NCBI GenBank assembly: GCA_013298525.1
Contig: JAAFHW010000006.1
Span: 1-59,864, forward strand
Origin: Flavobacteriia bacterium
GTDB taxonomy: Bacteria; Bacteroidota; Bacteroidia; Flavobacteriales; Flavobacteriaceae
Length of the DNA stretch: 59,864 nt
Direction of reading: 5' to 3'
Made by a program: the position numbers and the translations under genes. Position 1 is the first letter of the stretch, and each line of letters begins with the position of its first letter. Under the pieces are notes generated by a model. It made no database searches. It worked only from the letters and a program-made list of their open reading frames with translations, and was not told the origin of the DNA. Positions 35,621 to 43,196 of this stretch are shown piece after piece.

Positions 35621-37311
35621 AAAAAATATTAATCGTACTCTTTATAATTACTAGTTCAAATATTTGGGCTCAGAAAGATACACCTACAATTTCAACAAGT
35701 GAAAATGTTTACCTACATCTAAACGCTACTTCTTTCGTTTCAGGAGAAACTTTATTTTACAAATTAAATTGTTTGAATCCACTAAATTTCAAGCAAAGTA
35801 AAATAAGTAAAGTGGCCTATTTAGAAATGATTGGAGTAAACAATCAAGTACTTTTTAAGCATAAGTTATTTTTAACTAATGGAATTGCTCAAGGTGATTT
35901 CTTTATTCCATCTACAATAAAAACTGGAACTTACAAGCTTTTAGCTTACACCAAATGGATGCAAAACAAATTTGAATCAAAATCATTTGAATCTGAAATT
36001 ACAATTATAAATCCATTTCAATCTGATTCTGAAAATAAAATAAGTTCTAAAAATAGCATTTTAAAAGAATCACCGGAAGTTTCCAATTCTGGATTAACAA
36101 TTAATTTGGATAAGAAAAAATTCACAACTAGAGAATTGATAAACTTGAAACTTTCAATTCAAAATGAGTTGCTAAAAAAAGGAAACTATTCATTATCTGT
36201 TAGAAAAGTTCAGGATTTACCTGCTATTTCAAAAATCAATATTACAGATTTTAAAAATTCAGATGCTGACCAAAAAATAATTCTTGACGAAAATAACTAT
36301 GTTCTACCAGAATTAAGAGGTGAAATTATAAGTGGGAAAATTTCAAGTAAAGACAATTTAAACTCCGTTAGCAATATTTCTGTTTCGCTTTCAATTCCTG
36401 GCAAATCTTTTACAACCAAATTAGTTAAAACAAATGCTGATGGTAAATTTTATTTTTCTATTGACAAAGCTTATTTTGATTCAAACATAATTATTCAAAT
36501 TGCCGATAAATCAAAAGATGAGTTCACTATATATGTTGATGATTCATTTACTTTGAATAAATCAAATTTGAAATTTGAAAATGATTACACTTTAACATCC
36601 GATTTTAAATCAGTTATTGAAGAACATTCCATTGCTAGTCAAATAGAGAATACCTATTATACAAAAAAAGCAGATACACTGGCCAAAATCAATTATCCTA
36701 CTCTATTTTACGAACCTTTTGTAAACGAATATATCTTAGATAATTACAACCGTTTTCCAACGATTAAAGAAACGATTATTGAGGTAGTAAAAGAGGTGAA
36801 CTATAATAAAAACGACGGAAAATACTCACTTCGATTAAATGATTATGACCCTAATACTGAAATCAATGAACCGCCATTGGTATTAATTGATGGTTTGGTT
36901 GCTCAAGATATCAATGAGTTATTTGAATACAAAGCATCTGATATTTATAAAATTTGCACCATTAATACAGGTTATACGTATGGGAATAAACTATATAGTG
37001 GCTTAATTAGCTTTATTACAAAAAAACAAGATTTTGAAAGTAAACTCAAAGGCAACTTTATTATAAAAAGAACAATAGATCTACCAGTATTAAAGAAAAA
37101 TTATTTCAAACCAAATTACACTGACAAATCAACTTTAGATAGAATACCAGATTACAGGTATCAGTTACTTTGGTTACCAGAATTAGATATAAACACATCA
37201 AATATATCATTTTATACTTCTGATAAAATTGGAATATTTGAAATTGTAATTGAAGGTTTTTCAGACGAAGGTATTCCTGTGTATTTGAAAGAATATTTTG
37301 ATGTTGAATAA
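35608..37311 (+). CDS. Exported MG2-like protein with TonB-receptor-associated layout
   Basis: The 567-residue product starts at a TTG overlapping the end of DUF4249 copy B by 13 bases and has a signal peptide ending near NIWAQ. Residues 30-130 look like an MG2 (macroglobulin) domain: ENVYLHLNATSFVSGETLFYKLNCLNP and DFFIPSTIKTGTYKLLAYTKWMQNKF. The middle contains a carboxypeptidase-regulatory-like stretch (GEIISGKISSKDNLNSVSNISVSLSIPG), and the rest resembles a small plug-like fold. Such proteins accompany DUF4249 and TonB receptors in Bacteroidota; a role in transport of a surface ligand is inference. Confidence 0.8.
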   Translation: MDRLKKILIVLFIITSSNIWAQKDTPTISTSENVYLHLNATSFVSGETLFYKLNCLNPLNFKQSKISKVAYLEMIGVNNQVLFKHKLFLTNGIAQGDFFIPSTIKTGTYKLLAYTKWMQNKFESKSFESEITIINPFQSDSENKISSKNSILKESPEVSNSGLTINLDKKKFTTRELINLKLSIQNELLKKGNYSLSVRKVQDLPAISKINITDFKNSDADQKIILDENNYVLPELRGEIISGKISSKDNLNSVSNISVSLSIPGKSFTTKLVKTNADGKFYFSIDKAYFDSNIIIQIADKSKDEFTIYVDDSFTLNKSNLKFENDYTLTSDFKSVIEEHSIASQIENTYYTKKADTLAKINYPTLFYEPFVNEYILDNYNRFPTIKETIIEVVKEVNYNKNDGKYSLRLNDYDPNTEINEPPLVLIDGLVAQDINELFEYKASDIYKICTINTGYTYGNKLYSGLISFITKKQDFESKLKGNFIIKRTIDLPVLKKNYFKPNYTDKSTLDRIPDYRYQLLWLPELDINTSNISFYTSDKIGIFEIVIEGFSDEGIPVYLKEYFDVE

Positions 37312-37330
37312 CTATTTTTTATAATATAGA

Positions 37331-37364
37331 AAACCCCAATTCATTTAGTTGACTTGGGGTTTTG
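37331..37364 (+). terminator. Terminator (CCCCAA...TTGGGG, copy 3)
   Basis: AAACCCCAA and TTGGGGTTTTG enclose TTCATTTAGTTGAC, again nearly identical to the hairpins at 28794 and 29537. It closes the receptor-DUF4249 operon and precedes the convergent gene at 37382. Confidence 0.9.
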
Positions 37365-37381
37365 TTTTTTTGATTACAATA

Positions 37382-37996
37382 TTAAAAATTCCAACTTCCA
37401 GACAAACCAAAATTTAAAGATGATGATCCAAAATCACTTTCTGCTTTAGAATTAAAAAGTGTGTAGGGAGAATAGTGATAACTACAATGCAAACCAAAAC
37501 CATAAATCACAGCTTTAAATCCTTGCGAAAAACAAATTGTATTTAGAGCAGGTTTTAAATCTATGTTTTTAAATTCTTCGTTATCTGGCTTACTATAATG
37601 CAGATATTTCCAACCTAAACCAGTATTAGATTCTATATGAAAATTTTTACCTTTAGATTGTACAATAAATCTGGTATATCTCAAACCTAATAAAAAACTA
37701 GACTTACTCCCATCCAAAAAAATAATCTCATCATTAACTTTATACTCTATTGCTCTTCCATTAATAATACCACTTAGCTCAGCACCAAAATCTATAAACT
37801 GTCGTTTAGCAATTTTTGTCCTCATATAAAATGCTGTATTAATTGAACTTTCATACTTGTCTGATAACTGTCCTAAAGGCTTTCCATAACTTACTTCAAT
37901 TATATTTCTTTTATACAAATCTATTTTAGGAAAAACAATAGTGTCTTGAGCATTCATCTTAAATGCTATCAAAACTAAAAACATCATTTTATTCAT
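37382..37996 (-). CDS. Exported protein, probable small outer-membrane barrel
   Basis: This 204-residue product has a short hydrophobic N-terminus (MNKMMFLVLIAFKMNAQ) acting as a signal peptide. Alternating strands follow with aromatic ends (YSKPDNEEF, LNFGLSGSWNF at the C-terminus), the pattern of a porin-like small barrel. I recognise no family. It overlaps the end of the gene upstream of it by 8 bases, so the two are one translation unit. Confidence 0.7.
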   Translation of the reverse strand: MNKMMFLVLIAFKMNAQDTIVFPKIDLYKRNIIEVSYGKPLGQLSDKYESSINTAFYMRTKIAKRQFIDFGAELSGIINGRAIEYKVNDEIIFLDGSKSSFLLGLRYTRFIVQSKGKNFHIESNTGLGWKYLHYSKPDNEEFKNIDLKPALNTICFSQGFKAVIYGFGLHCSYHYSPYTLFNSKAESDFGSSSLNFGLSGSWNF

Positions 37997-38621
37997 TATT
38001 TATAAGTTTAAATTTATAATCTTTATTAGAAGAACTACCAGCGCCAAATAGTAACAACATGCCTTCGTTTACATTATGATTTTCAAAAATTATTTCGTCC
38101 TCTTTGGATAAATAAATTGAATATTTTGACATTTCTTTTCTCATAAAAAGAATTGGAAATGTGATTGTTTCATAGTTTGTATAAAAAACAAACTTTCGCT
38201 TTGAATATTTTCCAAAAAATTTTAAAACATAGTCTTTGTTATTTTTATCACTAAATTTTAAATACAATTCGTTATCGATAATTTGAATTTGAATTGGTTT
38301 TGTATAATCTACATTGTCATTATTTGTAAACTCTTTTGTTAAACTTCTAGTAAAGATCCTATTATCATATTGTACATTAATAGTATCCAACTTGTCATAA
38401 AATTTAGCAGTAAATGTTTTAGAAATATGGTGGTAATCATCTTTATTTACCTCATTTTGAACACTACAAGAAGAAATTAAAAACAGTAATAAAAATTTCG
38501 ATTGCCGTCTTAAATAAACATTGATAATTTTTGAATATCTTTTTAAATCCATCCTATTGAACGATTCTAAATTTTTTTTCATTGTTTTCTTCATAATTAT
38601 TGTTTTAAAATTATAGTTCAA
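37989..38621 (-). CDS. Putative lipoprotein of unknown function
   Basis: The frame encodes up to 210 residues. The lipobox-like LISSC lies at about residues 48-52, preceded by a basic segment and a hydrophobic run (RRQSKFLLLFLISSCS). The true start may be internal (Met10 at 38594 or Met24), because the N-terminal part is long for a signal peptide. The rest is beta-rich and Lys/Asn-rich, without recognised motifs. It shares a compact divergent promoter with the regulator-like gene at 38697 and overlaps the following gene. Confidence 0.6.
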   Translation of the reverse strand: MNYNFKTIIMKKTMKKNLESFNRMDLKRYSKIINVYLRRQSKFLLLFLISSCSVQNEVNKDDYHHISKTFTAKFYDKLDTINVQYDNRIFTRSLTKEFTNNDNVDYTKPIQIQIIDNELYLKFSDKNNKDYVLKFFGKYSKRKFVFYTNYETITFPILFMRKEMSKYSIYLSKEDEIIFENHNVNEGMLLLFGAGSSSNKDYKFKLINNE

Positions 38622-38626
38622 AATTA

Positions 38627-38693
38627 TTGCGATTAATACAAGTGTATTGGCGATATTTAATAAATAAAATTTATATATTTGTGATTATCGCAA
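38627..38693. promoter_or_regulatory. Divergent promoter region with inverted repeats
   Basis: TTGCGAT (38627-38633) and ATCGCAA (38687-38693) are inverted copies, and AATACAAGTGTATT (38635-38648) is a perfect-armed palindrome between them. TATATTTG (38674-38681) is a -7 box for the plus-strand gene, with its ATG 15 bases downstream. The layout suggests operators for a regulator, perhaps the gene at 38697. Confidence 0.5.
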
Positions 38694-38696
38694 ATT

Positions 38697-39659
38697 ATGA
38701 CGAATCAAGAACTACTTTTAAAAGAAATTAGAAAGCAACTTTCAAGTTCAGCTTCCTTAAATGATGAAATTTCTGCTATTCTAAATAGTAGTTATGATGC
38801 CGCACACCGAAGAGTTTCAGGCAAGAGTAAATTTTCTATTGATGAAACATTGCTGTTGGCAAATCATTTCAACATTTCATTAGATAAATTGTTTTTAAAA
38901 AACGATAAAGTAATTGTTGAAAAAACCATAGAAATAACTTCGTTAAAAGATATGCTTTCCTATTTTAAAAAATCGGCTGAGCGCATTGAAGAATTGGCTA
39001 CTAACGAAAAAGCAACTTTATATTATTCAGCAAAGGATATTCCGCTTTTTTATTTTATGGAAGGAACTATAATGTCAAAATTTAAAGCCTACGTTTGGTT
39101 GACATTGTTAAATCCGAATCAATCTAACGTATCTTTTGAGAACTTTGTTATCGACGAATCGTTCATGGAACACACCCATAAATTGAAAAAAATATATGAA
39201 AAAGTTACTGTAAAAGAAGTTTGGAACGACACAACAATCAATAGTAGTTTGCAGCAAATATTATATTTTTACGAATCTGGCTTGCTGAATTTTAAAAGCG
39301 CAACAGCATTGTATTTAGATTTAAAACGGATTTTGAATTTGATAAAAGACAAATCAAACAAATCCAATTCGAATTATTCTATATACTACAATGAGTTGAT
39401 TTTGCTCAACAACAATATGTTAATTGAAACTGAAGAAAAGCTCACAATGTTTATTCCTTATACATTGTTAGGCTATTTTATTACTGACAACAAAGAAAGT
39501 TGCAAAAATGTACACCAGTTTTTTAATCAGCAAATTCTAAATTCTAAAGCATTGAACCAATCTGGAATTAAGGAACAAAATTTGTTTTTTAATCGTGCCA
39601 ACCGAAAAATTGATTATTATATAGAACGATTAAACAATCAGGTTGATTTACTTTTTTAA
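38697..39659 (+). CDS. Putative helix-turn-helix regulator
   Basis: This 320-residue soluble protein has an N-terminal helix-turn-helix-like stretch (LNDEISAILNSSYDAAHRRVSGKSKFSIDETLLLANHFNISLDKLF). It looks like a BetR or XRE-type domain with a conserved recognition pattern. The remaining 240 residues are mostly helical without recognised motif and probably form an effector or dimerisation domain. It is divergent from the unknown lipoprotein gene and lies directly upstream of rpoD, separated by 83 bases. I infer it controls its divergent neighbours; the signal is unknown. Confidence 0.65.
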   Translation: MTNQELLLKEIRKQLSSSASLNDEISAILNSSYDAAHRRVSGKSKFSIDETLLLANHFNISLDKLFLKNDKVIVEKTIEITSLKDMLSYFKKSAERIEELATNEKATLYYSAKDIPLFYFMEGTIMSKFKAYVWLTLLNPNQSNVSFENFVIDESFMEHTHKLKKIYEKVTVKEVWNDTTINSSLQQILYFYESGLLNFKSATALYLDLKRILNLIKDKSNKSNSNYSIYYNELILLNNNMLIETEEKLTMFIPYTLLGYFITDNKESCKNVHQFFNQQILNSKALNQSGIKEQNLFFNRANRKIDYYIERLNNQVDLLF

Positions 39660-39725
39660 AAATTATTAATGATTTTGTAACTTTTTTGTAACTCATTACG
39701 TATAACTATCTGAACACTTTAAAGT

Positions 39726-39735
39726 AAAGGAGAAA
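39726..39735 (+). promoter_or_regulatory. Shine-Dalgarno-like AAAGGAGAAA before rpoD
   Basis: AGGAG sits 10-15 bases upstream of the rpoD start codon at 39743. Most start codons in this window have only AT-rich sequence upstream, so this site stands out, though its spacing is a little long. Confidence 0.45.
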
Positions 39736-39742
39736 AATATAC

Positions 39743-40606
39743 ATGAGACAACTTAAAATCACCAAGCAGGTAACTAATCGTGAAACTGCTTCTTTAGACA
39801 AATACTTACAAGAAATTGGTAAAGTTGACCTTATTACTGCTGACGAAGAAGTAGAATTGGCACAACGTATCAAAGCTGGTGACCAACGTGCTTTAGAAAA
39901 ATTGACTAAAGCTAACTTACGTTTCGTGGTTTCAGTTGCAAAACAATATCAAAATCAAGGTTTAACACTTCCTGATTTAATTAATGAAGGAAATCTTGGT
40001 TTGATTAAAGCTGCACAACGTTTTGATGAAACTCGTGGTTTCAAATTCATTTCTTATGCGGTTTGGTGGATTCGTCAATCGATTCTTCAAGCGCTTGCAG
40101 AGCAATCTCGTATCGTTCGTTTGCCATTAAATAAAATTGGTTCTATCAATAAAATCAACAAAATGTATGCTTTATTAGAGCAATCTAATGAAAGACCACC
40201 TTCTGCTGAAGAAATTGCAAAAGAACTTGATATGACAGTAAATGATGTAAAAGAGTCAATGAAAAACTCTGGTCGTCATTTATCAATGGATGCACCTCTT
40301 GTTGAAGGAGAAGATTCTAACCTTTATGACGTTTTACGTTCTGGTGAATCTCCAAATCCTGATAGAGAATTAATTCACGAATCATTGCGTACAGAAATTG
40401 AGCGTTCGTTAGAAACTTTAACTCCAAGAGAAGCAGACGTAGTTCGTTTGTACTTTGGATTAGGTGATCAACACCCAATGACATTAGAAGAAATTGGTGA
40501 AACGTTTGACTTAACTCGTGAGCGTGTTCGTCAAATTAAAGAAAAAGCAATCCGTAGATTAAAACATACATCAAGAAGTAAAATCTTGAAAACATATTTA
40601 GGTTAA
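39743..40606 (+). CDS. rpoD: RNA polymerase primary sigma factor RpoD (short Bacteroidota type)
   Basis: This 287-residue sigma-70 factor begins [26 protein letters not shown] (region 1.2) without region 1.1, as is usual in Bacteroidota. Region 2 has [56 protein letters not shown]. Region 4 ends in [29 protein letters not shown]. It recognises the TTTG/TAnnTTTG promoters noted in this window. An AAAGGAGAAA stretch lies about 10 bases upstream of the ATG, one of few Shine-Dalgarno-like sequences here. Confidence 0.97.
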   Translation: MRQLKITKQVTNRETASLDKYLQEIGKVDLITADEEVELAQRIKAGDQRALEKLTKANLRFVVSVAKQYQNQGLTLPDLINEGNLGLIKAAQRFDETRGFKFISYAVWWIRQSILQALAEQSRIVRLPLNKIGSINKINKMYALLEQSNERPPSAEEIAKELDMTVNDVKESMKNSGRHLSMDAPLVEGEDSNLYDVLRSGESPNPDRELIHESLRTEIERSLETLTPREADVVRLYFGLGDQHPMTLEEIGETFDLTRERVRQIKEKAIRRLKHTSRSKILKTYLG

Positions 40607-40621
40607 TCCTATAAACGCAAC

Positions 40622-40646
40622 AACAGTTTCAAAACTGTTCGTTTTT
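40622..40646 (+). terminator. First terminator after rpoD
   Basis: AACAGTTT (40622-40629) and AAACTGTT (40632-40639) pair around CA and are followed by CGTTTTTTG. It is the first of two hairpins in tandem. Confidence 0.7.
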
Positions 40647-40659
40647 TGATTGATGATTG

Positions 40660-40692
40660 AAACTCCGGCTGATTACCGGAGTTTTGTTTTTT
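40660..40692 (+). terminator. Second terminator after rpoD
   Basis: AAACTCCGG (40660-40668) and CCGGAGTTT (40676-40684) make a 9-bp stem with a 7-base loop, followed by TGTTTTTT. With the hairpin at 40622 it gives a strong double stop after rpoD. Confidence 0.85.
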
Positions 40693-40758
40693 AATCTGAA
40701 CTCGTTTCAGATTCTATTGAACTCGTTTCAGATTCTCAACAAAGTAGTTTCAGATTCT
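40693..40758. repeat. Three TTTCAGATTCT direct repeats forming part palindromes
   Basis: TTTCAGATTCT occurs at 40705-40715, 40726-40736 and 40748-40758, spaced 21 and 22 bases apart, about two helical turns. The first two are preceded by GAACTCG. The first copy is also a palindrome: AATCTGAA (40693-40700), spacer CTCGT, TTCAGATT. This links it to the CTGAA-N5-TTCAG family. They lie just upstream of the rpe promoter. Confidence 0.7.
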
Positions 40759-40770
40759 TTAAATATAATT

Positions 40771-40778
40771 TACCTTTG
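40771..40778 (+). promoter_or_regulatory. Putative -7 element TACCTTTG for rpe
   Basis: TACCTTTG matches TAnnTTTG. It is followed by the CTGAA-N5-TTCAG palindromes at 40790 and 40840, which would therefore lie in the rpe leader. Confidence 0.5.
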
Positions 40779-40789
40779 CAATTACAAAA

Positions 40790-40860
40790 ATCCTGAAGTA
40801 AATTCAGAATAAACACAACTAACATTTTCAGCAGATAAGATGCTGAAATAAATTCAGCAT
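40790..40860. repeat. Two CTGAA-N5-TTCAG palindromes in the rpe leader
   Basis: ATCCTGAA-N5-TTCAGAAT spans 40790-40810 (spacer GTAAA) and ATGCTGAA-N5-TTCAGCAT spans 40840-40860 (spacer ATAAA). The second has 8-bp perfect arms and ends 2 bases before the rpe start codon, exactly as the unit before miaB does. Confidence 0.8.
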
Positions 40861-40862
40861 AA

Positions 40863-41525
40863 ATGAAAAACACACTTATTGCACCATCGGTTCTTGCCGC
40901 TGATTTTGCCAACTTACAACGCGACATCGAAATGATTAACAACTCTGAAGCCGATTGGTTTCATATTGATATTATGGATGGTGTTTTTGTTCCGAATATT
41001 TCTTTTGGAATGCCAGTTTTAGAAGCTATTTCTAAACATGCAAAAAAAACAATCGATGTTCACTTAATGATTGTCGATCCTGATAGATACATTAAAACTT
41101 TCGCTGATTTAGGTTCTAATATACTAACTGTTCACTATGAAGCTTGTACGCATTTGCACAGAACATTACAAGCCATCAAAGCAGAAGGAATGAAAGCTGG
41201 TGTTGCCTTAAATCCACATACCAATGTTAGTTTATTGGAAGATGTGATTAAAGATATTGATATGGTTTGTATTATGAGTGTTAATCCTGGTTTTGGCGGA
41301 CAATCATTTATTGAAAACACCTATAAAAAAGTAAAAGAATTAAAAGAAATCATCACTAGAAACAATGCTCCAACTATCATTGAAATTGATGGTGGCGTAA
41401 CTAGTAAAAATGCAGTTCAATTAGTCGAAGCTGGCGCTGATGTTTTGGTCGCAGGAAATTTTGTTTTTAAAGCCGAAAATCCGACAGAGACAATTTCTGA
41501 ATTAAAGAAAATGACTTCAAGATAA
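40863..41525 (+). CDS. rpe: Ribulose-phosphate 3-epimerase
   Basis: The 220-residue TIM-barrel enzyme interconverts ribulose-5-phosphate and xylulose-5-phosphate in the pentose phosphate pathway. Conserved blocks are IAPSVLAADFANL, WFHIDIMDGVFVPNISFG (His and Asp metal ligands), VDVHLM-type DVHLMIVDPDRY, CIMSVNPGFGGQSF and IIEIDGGVTSKNAVQLVEAGADVLVAGNFVF. Its length is normal. It has its own promoter and is closed by a symmetrical terminator. Confidence 0.98.
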   Translation: MKNTLIAPSVLAADFANLQRDIEMINNSEADWFHIDIMDGVFVPNISFGMPVLEAISKHAKKTIDVHLMIVDPDRYIKTFADLGSNILTVHYEACTHLHRTLQAIKAEGMKAGVALNPHTNVSLLEDVIKDIDMVCIMSVNPGFGGQSFIENTYKKVKELKEIITRNNAPTIIEIDGGVTSKNAVQLVEAGADVLVAGNFVFKAENPTETISELKKMTSR

Positions 41526-41530
41526 ATTAT

Positions 41531-41552
41531 AAATGCTCCAATTGGAGCATTT
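41531..41552. terminator. Bidirectional terminator between rpe and the CBS gene
   Basis: AAATGCTCC, loop AATT and GGAGCATTT form a perfect 9-bp stem followed on the plus strand by ATTTTT. It separates two convergent genes and can serve both. Confidence 0.9.
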
Positions 41553-41556
41553 ATTT

Positions 41557-41976
41557 TTAGTATTGGTCTATTAAATACTTTATTAAATCGGTTGTTGTTA
41601 CAATTCCTACCAAAAGTTCGTCAAGAACCACTGGCAAAGCATGAAACTCTCTTTTAGATAGTATTTCAGCTACTTCTTTGATTGTTGTTTCAGGCGAAAC
41701 TTTTACTAAATTTCTTGCCATAACTTGCTCTACTGAAAACATATTGTAAACGGTTACATCAACTTCTAATTCATCGTCATCAATAGCATCTGCAAAGGAA
41801 ATTCGCAATAAATCGGTGTAACTTAACATTCCAACAATATGATTTCCGCTAACTACAGGAATATGTCTGATATGATGTTTCTTGAATAAACTTTCTGCTT
41901 TGGTTAAATCATCTGTTAGATTTAACTTTATTACATTTGATGTCATTATAGTTGACACTGGTACATTTTTTTTCAT
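41557..41976 (-). CDS. CBS domain protein
   Basis: The product, 139 residues from the ATG at 41976, consists of two CBS motifs (MTSNVIKLNLTDDLTKAESLFKKHHIRHIPVV with GMLSYTDLLRI, and MARNLVKVSPETTIKEVAEILSKREFHALPVV with GIVTTTDLIKYL). Together they form a Bateman module that binds adenine nucleotides. No attached catalytic domain is present. A further in-frame ATG at 42006 would add 10 residues, which seems less likely. Its partner is not evident. Confidence 0.9.
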   Translation of the reverse strand: MKKNVPVSTIMTSNVIKLNLTDDLTKAESLFKKHHIRHIPVVSGNHIVGMLSYTDLLRISFADAIDDDELEVDVTVYNMFSVEQVMARNLVKVSPETTIKEVAEILSKREFHALPVVLDELLVGIVTTTDLIKYLIDQY

Positions 41977-42013
41977 ATATGTAAAATTTAATTTTGTGAC
42001 GGTCATATATGGT

Positions 42014-42068
42014 ATCGCCTTTTTATTTATTGGTGTTTGTTTGCAACAAACTTTTTGTTAATGGCGAT
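42014..42068. repeat. Nested inverted repeat between the CBS and dus genes
   Basis: ATCGCC (42014-42019) pairs with GGCGAT (42063-42068). Inside it GTTTGTT (42035-42041) and AACAAAC (42045-42051) make a tight hairpin with a 3-base loop. It lies upstream of both divergent genes, so it is not a terminator. Confidence 0.55.
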
Positions 42069-42161
42069 TTCATGACATTTAACTTTAAAATAATTGATTA
42101 AAGTTACCACTTGATACAAAATATAAACATGACAAAAATCAGATAGTTGATAAAAGATTAT

Positions 42162-42169
42162 TAAGTTTG
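42162..42169 (+). promoter_or_regulatory. Putative -7 element TAAGTTTG for the dus gene
   Basis: TAAGTTTG fits TAnnTTTG and ends 16 bases before the ATG at 42186. No convincing -33 box is seen at the right distance. Confidence 0.4.
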
Positions 42170-42185
42170 CACAACATCAAATTTC

Positions 42186-43130
42186 ATGAGTTATACCTTA
42201 TTATCTTCACCCTTACAAGGATTTACCGACTTTCGTTTTAGAAACGCCCAAAACAAATATTTTGGCGGAATTGACACATTCTATTCGCCTTACATTCGTT
42301 TGAACGGAAAACTAGTAATTAAGTCATCTTATGAGCGAGATTTACTCCCTGAAAACAATAACACGCTAGAATGCATTCCGCAAGTGATAACTAACGATGC
42401 AGACGAATTTTTATTTGTAGCAAAATATGTTCAGGAATTAGGTTATAAGGAATTAAATTGGAATTTAGGTTGTCCTTATCCGATGGTAACAAAATGTGGA
42501 ATGGGTTCGGGATTGATAAAAGAATCCGAAAAAATAGATGCCATACTTAATAGAGTTCACTCGGAATCTGACATAATTGTTTCTATGAAAATGCGATTGG
42601 GTTATGACACAACCGATGAAATTCTAGATGTATTACCAATTCTTGATAAATATCCAATTAAAAATATTGCCATTCACGCTCGCATTGGAAAACAACTTTA
42701 CAAAGGTGGCGTTCATCTTGATGCTTTTCAAAAATGTATTGACACTACCAAACACAAATTATATTACAATGGCGATATTACTTCGGTAGCAAAGTTTAGA
42801 GAAATGCAAGAATTATTTCCTACAATTGACCATTGGATGATTGGAAGAGGATTGATTTCTGATCCTTTTTTGCCAAGTATGATTAAAGAAAACACTTTAG
42901 AATATCCTAAAAACAAAATGGAATTGTTTAGTGATTTTCACGATACACTTTATCAAGGTTATAGTGAATCTTTATCTGGCGCAACTCATATTTTATTGAA
43001 AATGCATCATTTGTGGGAATACTTTTCAACTACTTTTGATAATCCGCATAAAGTTGAAAAAAATATTAGGAAAGCAAAAAGCATTCGAAATTATGAAGAA
43101 ACTGTGAAATCGGTTTTTAAAAATGGTTGA
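42186..43130 (+). CDS. tRNA-dihydrouridine synthase
   Basis: The 314-residue FMN enzyme reduces uridines in the tRNA D-loop. It opens SYTLLSSPLQGFTDFRFRNAQ (flavin-binding loop) and contains WNLGCPYPMVTKCGMGSGL with the catalytic Cys104. Later come VSMKMRLGY, IAIHARIGKQLYKG and YYNGDI with IGRGLISDPFL, the usual phosphate-binding end. It resembles the DusC-like branch, but the exact target position cannot be read from sequence. It is a single-gene unit. Confidence 0.92.
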   Translation: MSYTLLSSPLQGFTDFRFRNAQNKYFGGIDTFYSPYIRLNGKLVIKSSYERDLLPENNNTLECIPQVITNDADEFLFVAKYVQELGYKELNWNLGCPYPMVTKCGMGSGLIKESEKIDAILNRVHSESDIIVSMKMRLGYDTTDEILDVLPILDKYPIKNIAIHARIGKQLYKGGVHLDAFQKCIDTTKHKLYYNGDITSVAKFREMQELFPTIDHWMIGRGLISDPFLPSMIKENTLEYPKNKMELFSDFHDTLYQGYSESLSGATHILLKMHHLWEYFSTTFDNPHKVEKNIRKAKSIRNYEETVKSVFKNG

Positions 43131-43196
43131 TTTTAAATGCAATAATTTTTTGGCGTTTTAGCTAATGTCAAACTTTAACTCCAAGATGATTTGGTC

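Noticed and set aside
28858-37311. A polysaccharide utilisation locus (SusC/SusD)
   Set aside because: The receptor has no SusD partner and there are no glycoside hydrolases, sulfatases or hybrid two-component genes; DUF4249 and MG2-like proteins occupy the neighbouring positions.
40693-40860. CRISPR array
   Set aside because: The repeats are only 11-21 bases, spacers are not of uniform unique length, and no cas gene is present.
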